In this document: positions 40,856 to 50,608 of the stretch, one piece after another
How positions within the stretch are numbered: position 1 is the stretch's first letter
How the letters are laid out: each line of letters starts with the position of its first letter
Assembly (NCBI RefSeq): GCF_014138265.1
Contig: NZ_JACGXL010000003.1
Coordinates: forward strand, 248,001 to 312,000
DNA: 64,000 bases
Direction: 5' to 3'
From: Dokdonella fugitiva
GTDB lineage: Bacteria > Pseudomonadota > Gammaproteobacteria > Xanthomonadales > Rhodanobacteraceae
Notes under the pieces: model-generated
What the model was told of the DNA's origin: nothing
Databases searched by the model: none
The model's input: only the letters and a program-made list of their open reading frames with translations
Translations under genes and position numbers: made by a program

Positions 40856-40917
40856 GGCGCCGGCGCGTGGAAAAACCCGAAATCGCGCGATCCGGCCCAG
40901 CCGCCGGCACGCCGGGC

Positions 40918-41409
40918 TCAAGGCGTGGGCGGCGGGCGGAAGCGCGAAACCTCCGCTTCCATCGATTTCGACAGCGCGATCAGCCGTTGCGCATAGTCGG
41001 CGAGCCGCCGGTCCTCTTCGTCCGTCGGCCGCCAGGGCGGCACCGCCGTCGGCTTGCCGTCCGGTGCGTCGAGCGCGACGAAGATGATCACGCAGCTCGT
41101 CGCGACGCGTTCGGCCGCGGTCTTGAGGTCGCGTGCGACGACGTCGACCGCGAAGTGCATGCTCGACGTGCCGGTGTGGATGAGCTTGCAGCGCACCGTG
41201 ACGAGATCGCCGATGAGGATCGGCTGCACGAACTGGATGCCGCCGACCGCTACGGTCACGCAGTACTGGCCGCTCCAGCCGACCGCGGCGGCATAGCCGG
41301 CCTGATCGATCCACTTCATGACCATGCCGCCGTGCACCTTGCCGCCGAAATTGACGTCGCCCGGCTCGGTCAGGAATCTGAACTCCACTTCGCGCTGCTT
41401 GCCCGGCAT
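40918..41409 (-). CDS. Acyl-CoA thioesterase, hot-dog fold (YciA/ACOT7-like)
   Basis: Cytosolic hydrolase that releases free fatty acid and CoA. The ATG at 41409 is chosen because AAGGAG lies 9 nt upstream; it gives 163 residues starting MPGKQREVEFRFLTEPGDVN. The hot-dog signature NFGGKVHGGMVMKWIDQAGY contains the helix with catalytic-type Asp, and GDLVTVRCKLIHTG is the central strand pair. Substrate length is unknown. No linked fatty-acid genes. Confidence 0.9.
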   Translation of the reverse strand: MPGKQREVEFRFLTEPGDVNFGGKVHGGMVMKWIDQAGYAAAVGWSGQYCVTVAVGGIQFVQPILIGDLVTVRCKLIHTGTSSMHFAVDVVARDLKTAAERVATSCVIIFVALDAPDGKPTAVPPWRPTDEEDRRLADYAQRLIALSKSMEAEVSRFRPPPTP

Positions 41410-41544
41410 CGGCGTCGACTCCTTGATTCGTATCCCGCCAAGCGTAGCGCCCCGCCCGGCGCATGTGTGATGGCCGTCGCGCCCGCAGGCCGCGCCAGCG
41501 CCTAAGCTGGAACCGCCGCGACGGCAGGGGACTAGGGGACGAGG

Positions 41545-42651
41545 ATGCGCACCACGGTCTGGCTGGGGCTCGCCCTGGCATTCGCCGGCCATGCCGGCGC
41601 GAGCGAAGTCACGATCAAGAACGATTCCCTGACGGATTTCGGCAGCGCCGCGATCGTCTGGGGCTTCGTCAGCGGCGAAATGGCCGGATCCTGGTTGACC
41701 AGCCCGTGCGACGGTAACCTCGTCGCCGTGCAGATATTCTGGCGCTCGCCGAGCGGAACGAGCGCCGACGTGATCGGCAACGCGATCCACATCTATCGCA
41801 GCGGCAGCTTCCCGAACCCGGGCGCCGAGGCGCAGACGATCGGCGGCCCGGTGCTGCAGGACAACGCGCTCAACGAATGGCGCTACCTCGACGACAACAA
41901 CACCCTGCCCCTGAGCGTGCCGGTCACGATGAACGAGACGCTGGTGGTCGCGTTCGAGTTCGCCGATCCGCCGCAGGCCGGCGTCGATCCGAGCGTCGTG
42001 AGGGACACCGACGGCAACACGTCCGGGCGCAACACGATCTACGCCGACCTGGGCACGTCCTTCGCATGGTTCGACAGCGCGACCCTCGGCGTGAACGGTG
42101 ACTGGGTCATCCGCGCGGTCGTCAACTGCACGACCGTCTCCACCAACGCGGACGTTTCGGTCGCGATGAGCGCCACGCCGACCGCGTACACGGCGGGCAG
42201 CGCGCTCCAGTACACGATCGTCGTCGCCAATGCCGGGCCCGCGTCCTCGCCGAACACGACGCTCGTCGACACCTTCCCGGGCGCGCTGCAAAGCCCGACC
42301 TGGACGTGCTCGAGCAGCGGCGGCGCGACCTGCCCCGCCGGCGGCAGCGGCAACATCATCGGCTCGACCTCGCTGCCGTCGGGCGGCCAGGTCACGTTCA
42401 CCGTGGATGGCACCGTCGCACCGGGCACGACCGGCACGCTCACGAACTCGATGACGGCGGTCGTCAACTCGCCCGCGACCGATCCGAGCGGAACGAACAA
42501 CACCGCGACTCTCGACCTCGAGGCGGCGACCAGCGACGTGATCTTCGCGAACGGCTTCGACGGTGCCCCGGCGGCGCTGCGCCCGGTGGCAGCACGCGCG
42601 ACGGGCCGGACACCCCGCCAGGACTCGTCATTCCGGCGCAAGCGGGAATGA
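41545..42651 (+). CDS. Secreted DUF11-domain protein
   Basis: 368 residues with a signal peptide (MRTTVWLGLALAFAGHAGAS). A beta-rich N-terminal region of unknown fold spans about 20-195. One DUF11 repeat follows (ADVSVAMSATPTAYTAGSAL, then VANAGP, and TNNTATLDL near 325), a bacterial surface or adhesin-like Ig module. It then reads DVIFANGFDG, like the C-terminal motif I associate with exported proteins of this order. The last 30 residues (RPVAARATGRTPRQDSSFRR) are basic and encoded by a palindromic repeat that also supplies the stop, so the tail may be recently added. Function unknown. Confidence 0.75.
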   Translation: MRTTVWLGLALAFAGHAGASEVTIKNDSLTDFGSAAIVWGFVSGEMAGSWLTSPCDGNLVAVQIFWRSPSGTSADVIGNAIHIYRSGSFPNPGAEAQTIGGPVLQDNALNEWRYLDDNNTLPLSVPVTMNETLVVAFEFADPPQAGVDPSVVRDTDGNTSGRNTIYADLGTSFAWFDSATLGVNGDWVIRAVVNCTTVSTNADVSVAMSATPTAYTAGSALQYTIVVANAGPASSPNTTLVDTFPGALQSPTWTCSSSGGATCPAGGSGNIIGSTSLPSGGQVTFTVDGTVAPGTTGTLTNSMTAVVNSPATDPSGTNNTATLDLEAATSDVIFANGFDGAPAALRPVAARATGRTPRQDSSFRRKRE

Positions 42652-42655
42652 CGAG
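42624..42655. repeat. REP-like palindrome overlapping the DUF11 gene end
   Basis: CTCGTCATTCC and its perfect complement flank a 10-nt centre GGCGCAAGCG. The sequence resembles the widespread ATTCC-CGC-GCAAGCGGGAAT family of intergenic palindromes in proteobacteria. It lies where two genes converge and contains the stop codon of the DUF11 gene. It may also act as a bidirectional terminator. Confidence 0.65.
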
Positions 42656-42672
42656 CCCGGATCGCACGCCCG

Positions 42673-43212
42673 CTAGCGAGCCGCGCGGCGCGTGAACGTG
42701 ATCTTGCCGAGCGGCACTTCCTTGCCGCTCTTCGCACCGATCGCGGTCATCGTCAGCACGCGCGTGTCACCGCGGAACTCCTCGGTCATGCGGTACTTCG
42801 CCGGCGGGTACGGATCGGGCTGGCGCAGTTCCGACGTCCATGTCATCGTCTTCGAAACGGCATCCCACGCGCCTTCGTCGATGCGGATGTAGTCCGTGTT
42901 GCTGTCGACCCAGGTGCCGACGTAGCGCTGCTTCTTCGGGTCGTATCCCCAGGTGCCGTGTCCACCGTACTTCGCGTCGACCTCGAAGTCGTTGCGGATC
43001 CAGCGCCTGCCGGTCACGAACGTGTTCGTCTGCACGCCGGTCGCGCGCGTCGGCGCCTGGTCCGGCGCCGCGGGCGGGAATTCGATCGCCGCGTCCCAGA
43101 CGCCCTCTTCCAGCTTCAGGACATCGAGTTCGGGGGCGGCGATGGGGGCGGTTCCGGCGGCGTGCGCGGAAGCGACCACGGATAGCAGGATGGCAGCGAG
43201 GGTGAGGCGCAT
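42673..43212 (-). CDS. Secreted DUF1579-like protein
   Basis: 179 residues with a signal peptide (MRLTLAAILLSVVASAHAAG). The body resembles the DUF1579 family: a leading LEEGVWDAAIEF, a TGRRWIRNDF segment, then YVGTWVDSNTDYIRIDEGAW and MTEEFRGDTRVLTMTAIGA, a lipocalin-like beta pattern. No function is established. It is convergent with the DUF11 gene and transcribed alone. Confidence 0.75.
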   Translation of the reverse strand: MRLTLAAILLSVVASAHAAGTAPIAAPELDVLKLEEGVWDAAIEFPPAAPDQAPTRATGVQTNTFVTGRRWIRNDFEVDAKYGGHGTWGYDPKKQRYVGTWVDSNTDYIRIDEGAWDAVSKTMTWTSELRQPDPYPPAKYRMTEEFRGDTRVLTMTAIGAKSGKEVPLGKITFTRRAAR

Positions 43213-43323
43213 GGGTTCCTCCGACAGGCGCCGCCGGGACGGCGGCTCGTCGCAGGAAAACGCGGTGGCGCCGCGAAACCTATCAGCGGCCCGGCGCGAT
43301 TCGCGCGCCGGGTCGTGGGGCGG

Positions 43324-44415
43324 TCAGACGTTGAAGCGGAAATGCAGCACGTCGCCTTCCTGCACGATGTACTCCTTGCCCTCGAGGCGCAGGCGACCCG
43401 CGTCGCGCGAACCGGCTTCGCCCTTGAACTTGATGTAGTCGTCGTAGGCGATCGTCTCGGCACGGATGAAGCCGCGCTCGAAATCGGTGTGGATGACGCC
43501 CGCCGCCTGCGGCGCGGTCGCACCCTTCTTCACCTGCCACGCGCGCACTTCCTTCTCGCCCGCGGTGAAGTAGGTCTGCAGGCCGAGCAGCTTGTAGCCC
43601 GCGCGGATCACGCGGTTGAGGCCGGGCTCGTCGAGGCCGAGGTCCTTGAGGAACTCGTCGCGGTCGGCATCCTCGAGCTGCGCCATCTCCTCCTCGATCG
43701 CGGCGCACACGGGCACGACCTCGGCGCCTTCGGCGGCCGCGCGCTCGCGCACGCGGTCGAGGTGCGGATTGTTCTCGAAACCGTCCTCGCGCACGTTCGC
43801 GATGTACATGAGCGGCTTTAGCGTGAGCAGGAACAGGTCGCGCACGAGCGCGCGCTCCTCCGCGTCGAGGCCGAGGCTGCGCGCGACGCGGCCTTCGTTG
43901 AGGCCGGTGGCGAGCTTCTGCAGCACCGGACGTTTCGCGAGCGCTTCCTTGTCGTTCGCCTTCGCCGCGCGCTCGACGCGGTTGAGCGCCTTGTCGACCG
44001 ATTCGAGGTCGGCCAGCGCTAGCTCGGTGTCGATCGTCTCGATGTCGGCGATCGGATCGACCTTGTTCGCGACGTGCACGATGTCCGGGTGCTCGAAGCA
44101 GCGCACGACGTGCGCGATCGCATCGACTTCGCGGATGTGCGCGAGGAATTTGTTGCCGAGTCCTTCACCCTTCGACGCACCGGCGACGAGACCGGCGATG
44201 TCGACGAATTCGATCGAGGTCGGGATCACCTTCAGCGGCTTGGCGATGCCGGCCAGCGCCGCAAGGCGCGGATCGGGCACGGGCACGACGCCGACGTTCG
44301 GCTCGATCGTGCAGAACGGGAAGTTCGCCGCCGCGATGCCGGCCTTGGTCAGCGCGTTGAAGAGGGTCGACTTGCCGACGTTCGGCAGGCCGACGATGCC
44401 GCATTTGATGCCCAT
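43324..44415 (-). CDS. ychF: Ribosome-binding ATPase YchF (OBG family)
   Basis: Ribosome-associated P-loop protein that hydrolyses ATP and affects stress response and translation. The ATG at 44415 gives [20 protein letters not shown] and 363 residues. The P-loop is GLPNVGKST (9-17), G3 is DIAGLV, and the C-terminal TGS domain includes [20 protein letters not shown]. It ends the lolB-ispE-prs-rplY-pth-ychF run, 98 bp after pth, a linkage conserved in gammaproteobacteria. Confidence 0.98.
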   Translation of the reverse strand: MGIKCGIVGLPNVGKSTLFNALTKAGIAAANFPFCTIEPNVGVVPVPDPRLAALAGIAKPLKVIPTSIEFVDIAGLVAGASKGEGLGNKFLAHIREVDAIAHVVRCFEHPDIVHVANKVDPIADIETIDTELALADLESVDKALNRVERAAKANDKEALAKRPVLQKLATGLNEGRVARSLGLDAEERALVRDLFLLTLKPLMYIANVREDGFENNPHLDRVRERAAAEGAEVVPVCAAIEEEMAQLEDADRDEFLKDLGLDEPGLNRVIRAGYKLLGLQTYFTAGEKEVRAWQVKKGATAPQAAGVIHTDFERGFIRAETIAYDDYIKFKGEAGSRDAGRLRLEGKEYIVQEGDVLHFRFNV

Positions 44416-44513
44416 GTCGAGTCCGGGATTGGAGATTCGGGGTTTGGAGATTCGAGCGGAATCGTGACGCGGGATCGAGGAGCAGGAGAACCCGCTCTTC
44501 CGATGCCGAATCC

Positions 44514-45098
44514 CTAGTCGCCGCTCGTCGTGTGCAGTTTCTTCATCGCCGCCTCGAACTCGCCGGCGACCGCGAGCGGCAGCACGTCGAGCGAACGCGC
44601 GATCGCGTCGAGCATGAGGTCCTCGTCGACCTTCGACGGTCGGCTCAGTACCCAGCCGCTGACGCGGTCCTTGTGGCCGGGATGGCCGATGCCGATCCGC
44701 AACCGATGGAATTTGCCGTGGCCGATGTGCGCGAACAGGTCGCGCAGGCCGTTCTGCCCGCCGTGGCCACCGTCGAACTTGAGGCGTGCCGTGCCCGGCG
44801 GCAGGTCGAGGTCGTCGTGCACGACCAGCATCTCTTCCGGCTCGATCTTCCAGTAGCGCATCGCCGCGCCGACCGATGCACCGCTCGCATTCATGTACGT
44901 GACCGGCTTGAGCATCCACAGCGGCGTACCGTCGAGGACGACCTTGGCGGTCTCGCCGCGCAGCTTCGACTCCATGCCGAACCGCGCCGACTCGCGTTGC
45001 GCCAGCGCGTCGACGAACCAGAACCCGGCGTTGTGCCGGGTCCCGAGGTGTTCGGCGCCGGGATTGCCGAGGCCGACGATGAGGCGCAGGCCGGCCAT
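44514..45098 (-). CDS. pth: Peptidyl-tRNA hydrolase
   Basis: Frees tRNA from peptidyl-tRNA that falls off ribosomes. The 194 residues include [20 protein letters not shown] with the catalytic histidine at 22, then [15 protein letters not shown] and [20 protein letters not shown]. It lies 57 bp after rplY. Confidence 0.98.
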   Translation of the reverse strand: MAGLRLIVGLGNPGAEHLGTRHNAGFWFVDALAQRESARFGMESKLRGETAKVVLDGTPLWMLKPVTYMNASGASVGAAMRYWKIEPEEMLVVHDDLDLPPGTARLKFDGGHGGQNGLRDLFAHIGHGKFHRLRIGIGHPGHKDRVSGWVLSRPSKVDEDLMLDAIARSLDVLPLAVAGEFEAAMKKLHTTSGD

Positions 45099-45155
45099 GC
45101 GGCGGATACGCGCGCACGCCGCCCGCGCGGACGCGGGCGGCGAAACGCAGCCTCG

Positions 45156-45842
45156 TTACTTCTTCTCGTCCTTCTTCGCCGGAGCCTTGGCCGGAGCCGC
45201 CGCCGGGGCCGCGGCCGCCGCAGCGGCGTCGCCCTCGGCCGGAGCCGCTTCGATCTCTTCCTTGACTTCCTTGGCGATGACGATCGCGTTGTCGTGCTCC
45301 TTGCCGAGGCGCAGCTCGGGGATCTCGACGCCCTTCGGCAGCTTGAGATCCGACAGGTGCACGATGTCGCCGGTCTTCAGCGCGCCGAGATCGACCTCGA
45401 TGTACTCTGGCAGGTCCTTCGGCAGGCACGAGATTTCGACTTCGTTGAGCTCGTGCGTGATGACCACGCCCGACGCCTTGCCGGCCGGCGACGATTCCTG
45501 GTTGAGGAAGTGCAGCGGAACGCGCAGGCGGATCGCCTCGTTCTCGTTGATGCGCTGGAAATCCAGGTGCAGCACGATCTGCTTGAACGGATGACGCTGC
45601 ATGTCACGCAGCAGCACCTTCTGCACGTCGCCACCGAGGCTGAGGTCGAGGATCGACGAGTAGAACCACTCGTTCTGGCTCGCGTGCCAGACGTCCTTGT
45701 GCTGGATCTGGATGCTGACCGGCTTGAGGTCGCCGCCGCCGTAGACGATCGCCGGGACGAAACCAGCGCGACGCAGGCGGCGGCTCGCACCCTTGCCCTC
45801 GTCGTTGCGCTTTTCGACATTGATGGTGTGTGTGGTTGCCAT
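45156..45842 (-). CDS. rplY: 50S ribosomal protein L25, general stress form (bL25/Ctc)
   Basis: Binds 5S rRNA. The 228 residues are the long CTC type: an L25 core ([20 protein letters not shown]), a TL5-like second domain ([20 protein letters not shown]), and a low-complexity alanine- and lysine-rich tail after about residue 195. It sits between prs and pth, its usual place in this order and in pseudomonads. Confidence 0.96.
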   Translation of the reverse strand: MATTHTINVEKRNDEGKGASRRLRRAGFVPAIVYGGGDLKPVSIQIQHKDVWHASQNEWFYSSILDLSLGGDVQKVLLRDMQRHPFKQIVLHLDFQRINENEAIRLRVPLHFLNQESSPAGKASGVVITHELNEVEISCLPKDLPEYIEVDLGALKTGDIVHLSDLKLPKGVEIPELRLGKEHDNAIVIAKEVKEEIEAAPAEGDAAAAAAAPAAAPAKAPAKKDEKK

Positions 45843-45889
45843 GTTCGCATTGCCTTATTGCAGTTGAACCGCCTCGCGGCGGCATGTGC

Positions 45890-45911
45890 GCTCCCCCGCG
45901 ACCAGGGGAGC
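45890..45911 (-). other. Hairpin in the prs-rplY spacer
   Basis: A 7-bp stem, GCTCCCC, with an 8-nt loop lies in the 133-bp prs-rplY gap. A second 6-bp hairpin (CCCGGC-GCT-GCCGGG) follows at about 45918-45932. Neither has a U-tract. Confidence 0.35.
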
Positions 45912-45975
45912 GTGTAGTCCCGGCGCTGCCGGGGTCCTTCGCGACGCGCGCCGTCTCCGTCGCGCGCCGAATCCT

Positions 45976-46944
45976 TCAATCCACGTAGAGCGAGCTCACC
46001 GATTCGCCGTAGGCGATGCGGCGGATCGTCTCCGCGAGCAGTTCCGCGACCGACAGCTGGCGGATGCGGTTGCAGCCGCGCGCCGCGTCCGACAACGGGA
46101 TCGTGTCGGTGACGACGAGCTCGTCGAGCGCGGAGCCTTCGATGTTGCGGATCGCCGGTCCCGACAGCACCGGATGCGTGCAGTACGCGACGACCTTGCG
46201 CGCGCCGTTCTTCTTCAGCGCCGCCGCCGCCGCGCACAGGGTACCCGCGGTGTCGACGATGTCGTCGACGAGGACGCAGACCTTGTCCTTGACCTCGCCG
46301 ATGATGTTCATGACGGTCGCCTCGTTCGCACGCGGGCGACGCTTGTCGATGATCGCGAGGTCGGCGTCGTCGAGGCGCTTGGCCAGCGCTCGCGCGCGCA
46401 CCACGCCGCCGACGTCGGGCGACACCACGATCAGGTTGTCCGCCGCGTAGTAGCGCCAGATGTCGGCGAGCAGCACCGGCGAGGCGTACACGTTGTCGAG
46501 CGGGATGTCGAAGAAGCCCTGGATCTGGTCCGCGTGCAGGTCGACCGTGAGCACGCGATCCGTGCCGACCACGCCGATCATCTGCGCCGCGACCTTCGCC
46601 GTGATCGGCACGCGCGCCGAACGCGGGCGACGATCCTGCCGCGCGTAGCCGAGGTACGGGATCACCGCGGTCACGCTCGCCGCCGAGGCGCGCTTGAGCG
46701 CGTCGACGAGGGCGAGCAGTTCCATGAAATTGTCCGCGCTCGGCGCACAGGTCGGCTGCACGACGAATACTTCCTGGCGCCGCACGTTCTCCTCGATCTC
46801 GACCTGCACCTCGCCGTCGCTGAAACGGCCGACGAGGGCCTTGCCGAGCGGCACGTTCAGCTCGGTGCAGATCGACGTCGCGAGGGCGCGATTGGCGTTG
46901 CCGGCGAAGACCAGCAGGCCGGATGTATCCATGTTGGGATCCAC
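45976..46944 (-). CDS. prs: Ribose-phosphate pyrophosphokinase (PRPP synthetase)
   Basis: Makes PRPP from ribose 5-phosphate and ATP for nucleotide, histidine and tryptophan synthesis. The GTG at 46944 is preferred: GGAG lies 7 nt upstream, giving 322 residues; ATG at 46932 is the alternative. Motifs: [28 protein letters not shown], the pyrophosphate loop [14 protein letters not shown], and the PRPP site [12 protein letters not shown]. tRNA-Gln lies 88 bp upstream. Confidence 0.97.
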   Translation of the reverse strand: MDPNMDTSGLLVFAGNANRALATSICTELNVPLGKALVGRFSDGEVQVEIEENVRRQEVFVVQPTCAPSADNFMELLALVDALKRASAASVTAVIPYLGYARQDRRPRSARVPITAKVAAQMIGVVGTDRVLTVDLHADQIQGFFDIPLDNVYASPVLLADIWRYYAADNLIVVSPDVGGVVRARALAKRLDDADLAIIDKRRPRANEATVMNIIGEVKDKVCVLVDDIVDTAGTLCAAAAALKKNGARKVVAYCTHPVLSGPAIRNIEGSALDELVVTDTIPLSDAARGCNRIRQLSVAELLAETIRRIAYGESVSSLYVD

Positions 46945-47032
46945 GAGTCTGCTCCGTTGCGCCGTTCCGGCGGACACCATGCCTGCCGGGCCCTGCTTTT
47001 CGAAACCCGCGAACGCGACGCGCCACGCGGAT

Positions 47033-47107
47033 TGGCTGGGGCGGCAGGATTCGAACCTGCGAATGCCGGGATCAAAACCCGGTGCCTTACCACTTGGCGA
47101 CGCCCCA
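47033..47107 (-). tRNA. tRNA-Gln (anticodon TTG)
   Basis: A 75-nt cloverleaf with encoded CCA. The acceptor TGGGGCG pairs with CGCCCCA, the discriminator is G, and the anticodon arm CCGGG-TTTTGAT-CCCGG gives UUG. It lies between ispE and prs, a frequent arrangement in gammaproteobacteria. Confidence 0.97.
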
Positions 47108-47213
47108 CCACGAGCAATCCGGGCGTCCTGCCCGGCCTACATGAAAACGGACGCAGCGAAAGCCGCGCCACGCCTTCCTCGCCGCGTCGCGTCGAACGCC
47201 GCGGCAGCCGATC

Positions 47214-48098
47214 TCAGGCGACCTGCGCGTCCCAGCCGCGGCGCGCCTGAAGCAGCGGTGATTCCGCCACGCCCTGCGCGACCCAAGCCCGCATCCCTTG
47301 CGGACACTCGCGCACGACGGCTTCCGCCGCCTCGCGCGATTCCATCGCGACGAACACGCAACCACCGGTCCCGCTCAGTCGTGCTGATCCGTGCCCGGCC
47401 AGCCAGTCCAGCGCGGACGCGACCGCGGCATGGCGTTCGCGCACGATCGGCTCGAACACGTTGGCGGTGGCTGCGCCCGAAAGAAAGAGCGGAATTGTCA
47501 GACGTGCGGCATCCCGTGTCAATTCAGGGGCCTGGAACAACGCCGCCGTCGGCACGGTCACGCCGGGGGCGACCACGACATACCAGGCCGGCGGCAGGTC
47601 GAGCGGGGTCAAGCGCTCGCCGACGCCCTCGGCCCAGGCGCTGCGGCCGTGGACGAAGACCGGCACGTCCGCGCCGAGGCCGAGGCCGAGCGCAGCCAGG
47701 CGCTCCGCGCCGAAGCCGCAGCCCCACAGCGCGTCCAGGCCGACCAGCGTGCTCGCGGCGTCGGAGCTGCCACCGCCGAGGCCGCCGCCGAGCGGGATGC
47801 GCTTGTCGATCGCGATGTCCGCACCCAGGCGCGTGCCGCTCGCGGCCTGCAGCGCACGCGCCGCACGCACCGCGAGGTCCTGCTCCGCCGCGACGCCGGG
47901 CAACGGATCGACGCGCCGGATCGCGCCGTCGCGACGAAGGCGCAAGCGCACGGCGTCACCGCGATCGAGCAGTTGGAACACGGTCTGCAGCAGGTGGTAG
48001 CCGTCGGCGCGGCGGCCGACGACGTGCAGGAACAAGTTCAGCTTCGCCGGCGCCGGCCATTCGCTCCAGCCGGCGTCGGCGTCGACCGCCCGCGTCAT
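47214..48098 (-). CDS. ispE: 4-diphosphocytidyl-2-C-methyl-D-erythritol kinase
   Basis: GHMP-family kinase of the MEP isoprenoid pathway. The ATG at 48098 overlaps the lolB stop (ATGA). The 294 residues include APAKLNLFLHVVGRRADGYH, the ATP-binding IPLGGGLGGGSSDAASTL, and the C-terminal ARLSGTGGCVFV glycine motif. Coupled to lolB and followed by tRNA-Gln. Confidence 0.98.
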   Translation of the reverse strand: MTRAVDADAGWSEWPAPAKLNLFLHVVGRRADGYHLLQTVFQLLDRGDAVRLRLRRDGAIRRVDPLPGVAAEQDLAVRAARALQAASGTRLGADIAIDKRIPLGGGLGGGSSDAASTLVGLDALWGCGFGAERLAALGLGLGADVPVFVHGRSAWAEGVGERLTPLDLPPAWYVVVAPGVTVPTAALFQAPELTRDAARLTIPLFLSGAATANVFEPIVRERHAAVASALDWLAGHGSARLSGTGGCVFVAMESREAAEAVVRECPQGMRAWVAQGVAESPLLQARRGWDAQVA

Positions 48099-48706
48099 TG
48101 CAGCGACCAGTCGCGGATCGCGAGGCGGACCTGGTAGTCGCCGCGGCTCGCGAACACCTTGCTCGGCAGCGGCGGATCGCGCGTGGTGTCGTAGTCGAGG
48201 TAGCGCACCTTCCAACCGCCCTGCTCGATCTGCGCCGGCAAGCCGTCGTCGCGGAATTCGATGCGCGCGTCGCCGGGCGCGCGCAGGCCACGCGCCCAGT
48301 ACAACAGTTCGCCCAACGGGACCTTCCAGCCGAGTTCGCGTTCGAGCAGCGTCGCCGCGTCGCCGCCTTCGACCGCCTGCGCACGCAGGCCCTCGAGCAC
48401 GACGTGGCCGCGGTCGCCGCGGAGCACCCAGGTCTTGCCGGTGACCGGCGCGTGCACGCTGAAGCGGAACGCCGTGCCCTGCTGGCTCCATTCGAGCGAG
48501 CCGCTGCCGCTGTCGCGCGCATCGGCGACGCCGAGGCGGCCGTGCAGGGTCCAGTTCGTGCGGGTCGCGAGCGCGGACTCGCGCGCGGCCTGACGCGCGA
48601 GCGCGGCATCGTCCGCCGGCGGCGGTCGCGCGCGCGGCCCGGCGCACGCGGCGAGCACGAGCAATCCGCACAGCAGCGCGAGGCGCCGCAAGATCGGCCC
48701 GCTCAT
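48095..48706 (-). CDS. lolB: Outer-membrane lipoprotein LolB
   Basis: Accepts lipoproteins from periplasmic LolA and inserts them into the outer membrane. The ATG at 48706 overlaps the upstream stop (ATGA). The 203 residues have a lipobox LAAC with cysteine 21 and alanine at +2, consistent with outer-membrane sorting, followed by TNWTLHGRLGVADARDSGSG and FRFSVHAPVTGKTWVLRGD. Position before ispE confirms it. Confidence 0.95.
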   Translation of the reverse strand: MSGPILRRLALLCGLLVLAACAGPRARPPPADDAALARQAARESALATRTNWTLHGRLGVADARDSGSGSLEWSQQGTAFRFSVHAPVTGKTWVLRGDRGHVVLEGLRAQAVEGGDAATLLERELGWKVPLGELLYWARGLRAPGDARIEFRDDGLPAQIEQGGWKVRYLDYDTTRDPPLPSKVFASRGDYQVRLAIRDWSLQ

Positions 48707-50442
48707 CGGGTCATGCGCCGGATCGTTTCGAGCAACGCCTTGTTCTTCGCGTCCTTCTTGCGTCCTTCGTCCCAGATGCGCTTGGCTTCGTCGCGCTGCC
48801 CTTGCGCCCACAGCACTTCGCCGAGGTGGGCGGCGATGTCGGCATCGGGCTGCTTGGCGTACGCACGACGCAGTTCCTGCACGGACGCATCGAGCTCGCC
48901 GAGGCGATAACGCACCCAGCCCATGCTGTCGATGATCGCCGGCTCGTCCGGCTTGAGCTTGAGCGCGCGTTCGATCAGTTCGAGCGCCTCGCGCTGGCGC
49001 GGATCGCTCGCCGCGCTGCGGTCGGCGAGCGTGTAGCCGAGCGCATTGAGCGCTTCCGCGTCGTCGGGTCGCAGCTCGATCACGCGGCGCAGGTCGCGCT
49101 CGCCGGTGGCGAGATCGCCCTGGTCGACCGCGAGCAACGCGCGCGCATAGAGCAGGCGCGAATCGTCGGGCAGGGTCGCGAGCGCACGGTCGTACACGGC
49201 CAGCGCGTCCGCCTGCCGCTGCCGGTGCGAGAGCAGGTCCGCCTCGGCGAGCCAGACAGTACGCTGCTGCTCGCTGTCGCCGGCCGCCATCTCGGCGAGC
49301 CGGTGCAGCTGGTCGAGCGCCTGCGGCATGCGGTCGAGCTGGTCGAGCACGAGCGCGACGCGCAGCTGCGCGTCGAAGCCGTGCTCGTCCTCGATCGGCA
49401 CTTCGCGGTACCAGCCGAGAGCGGCATCGAGCCTGCCGGTCAACTCGGCGATCTGGCCGAGCAGGTACAGGCGCTTGGCACTGCGCTCGGATTTGTCCGA
49501 TTCGACCTCGCGGTAGAGCTCGGTCAGCGCGGCCTTGTCGACTGCGCGCGCGGCGTAGGCGGCGCGCGCGGCGTAGGTCGTGTCGTCCTGCGGTCCGGCG
49601 ACGAGCGCGTGCGCGGCGGCCGCGTTGTCGCCACTGTCGGCGAGCAGCGCCGCGTAGCCGCTGCGCAGGCGCAGGCTCTCGGGCTCGCGCTTGAGTCCTT
49701 CGGCGTAGATCGCGCGCGCCGACACCTTGTCGCCGCCGTCGATCGCGAGGCGCGCGCTCCAGGTGTAGGCGTCGATGCCGTGGAATCGCACCACCGCGGC
49801 ATCGACGATGCGCCGCGCGAGCGCCTTGTCGCCGAGCTTGAACGCGAGCTGGCTCAACGCGACCTGGTTCGATTCGCTCGCGCTCGACGCCACCGACTTG
49901 ACGAGATCGTCGAGCAGCGCGACCGCCGCGGGCTTGTCGTCGGCATTCAGCAGGAGCTGCGCGACGAGGCGCCACGACGCGTCGCCGCCACGCCGAGCGA
50001 GCGCGACGAGTTCGTCGCGCGCCGCGTCCTGGCGCTTCTCGCCGAGCGCGACCCATGCGCGCGCCTGCGCGACGCCGGCGTCGTTCGGGGCGAGCCGCTG
50101 CCAGCGCGCGAGCGAGCGCGTCGCCAGCGGCCAGTCCTTCTGCGACAGCGCCAGGCGCGTCGCTTCCTCGGAAAGCGCGGGATCGTCCGACAGCGCGGCG
50201 GCGGCGGCGAAGCCGCTCGCGGCCGCAGCGAGGTCGTTGTCCTGCAGCGCGAACTGCGCCGCGAGCAACTTCAGCATCAGGTCCTGCTCGGGCGCGACCG
50301 GTGTCACCGCCGCCGACGTCGGCGAGGGTGCGACAGCATGCCGCGGCGCGGGACTCGCGCACGCGGCGAGCACCGCGGGCAGGATGAGGAACAGCGCCGC
50401 ACGCGGCGCGGGGAGTCGATCGATGGACATCGTGAATCGCAT
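48703..50442 (-). CDS. TPR-repeat lipoprotein
   Basis: A 579-residue envelope protein. The start at 50442 is preferred because AAGG lies 5 nt upstream; ATG 50430 is possible. A signal peptide ends in a lipobox LAAC with cysteine 28. The body is alanine-rich helical repeats; clear TPR units occur around LALYDRAL-type and YTLADRS segments in the C-terminal third, e.g. RVIELRPDDAEALNALGYTL. Similar TPR lipoproteins often precede lolB in this group and in pseudomonads. Its stop overlaps lolB, so a role in lipoprotein or cell-wall handling is inferred, not shown. Confidence 0.85.
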   Translation of the reverse strand: MRFTMSIDRLPAPRAALFLILPAVLAACASPAPRHAVAPSPTSAAVTPVAPEQDLMLKLLAAQFALQDNDLAAAASGFAAAAALSDDPALSEEATRLALSQKDWPLATRSLARWQRLAPNDAGVAQARAWVALGEKRQDAARDELVALARRGGDASWRLVAQLLLNADDKPAAVALLDDLVKSVASSASESNQVALSQLAFKLGDKALARRIVDAAVVRFHGIDAYTWSARLAIDGGDKVSARAIYAEGLKREPESLRLRSGYAALLADSGDNAAAAHALVAGPQDDTTYAARAAYAARAVDKAALTELYREVESDKSERSAKRLYLLGQIAELTGRLDAALGWYREVPIEDEHGFDAQLRVALVLDQLDRMPQALDQLHRLAEMAAGDSEQQRTVWLAEADLLSHRQRQADALAVYDRALATLPDDSRLLYARALLAVDQGDLATGERDLRRVIELRPDDAEALNALGYTLADRSAASDPRQREALELIERALKLKPDEPAIIDSMGWVRYRLGELDASVQELRRAYAKQPDADIAAHLGEVLWAQGQRDEAKRIWDEGRKKDAKNKALLETIRRMTR

Positions 50443-50608
50443 GCAAAGCCTTGTCTTGCTTGATATCGCGGTAACGCGCCCGCACAATTCGCGGCGCGCC
50501 AACGCGGCGCAGGCCGCACCGGGTTAGCTTAGCCGATCCTGGCGCCTCGTTCGGGACGCAGACGACCCTTTACGAGGCGAAAACCGCGAACCCTTCGACC
50601 CTTCCACC

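Noticed and set aside
40918-42291. A long - strand frame extending the thioesterase by 294 codons
   Set aside because: The family start with a Shine-Dalgarno site lies at 41409, and the extension is antisense to the DUF11 gene.
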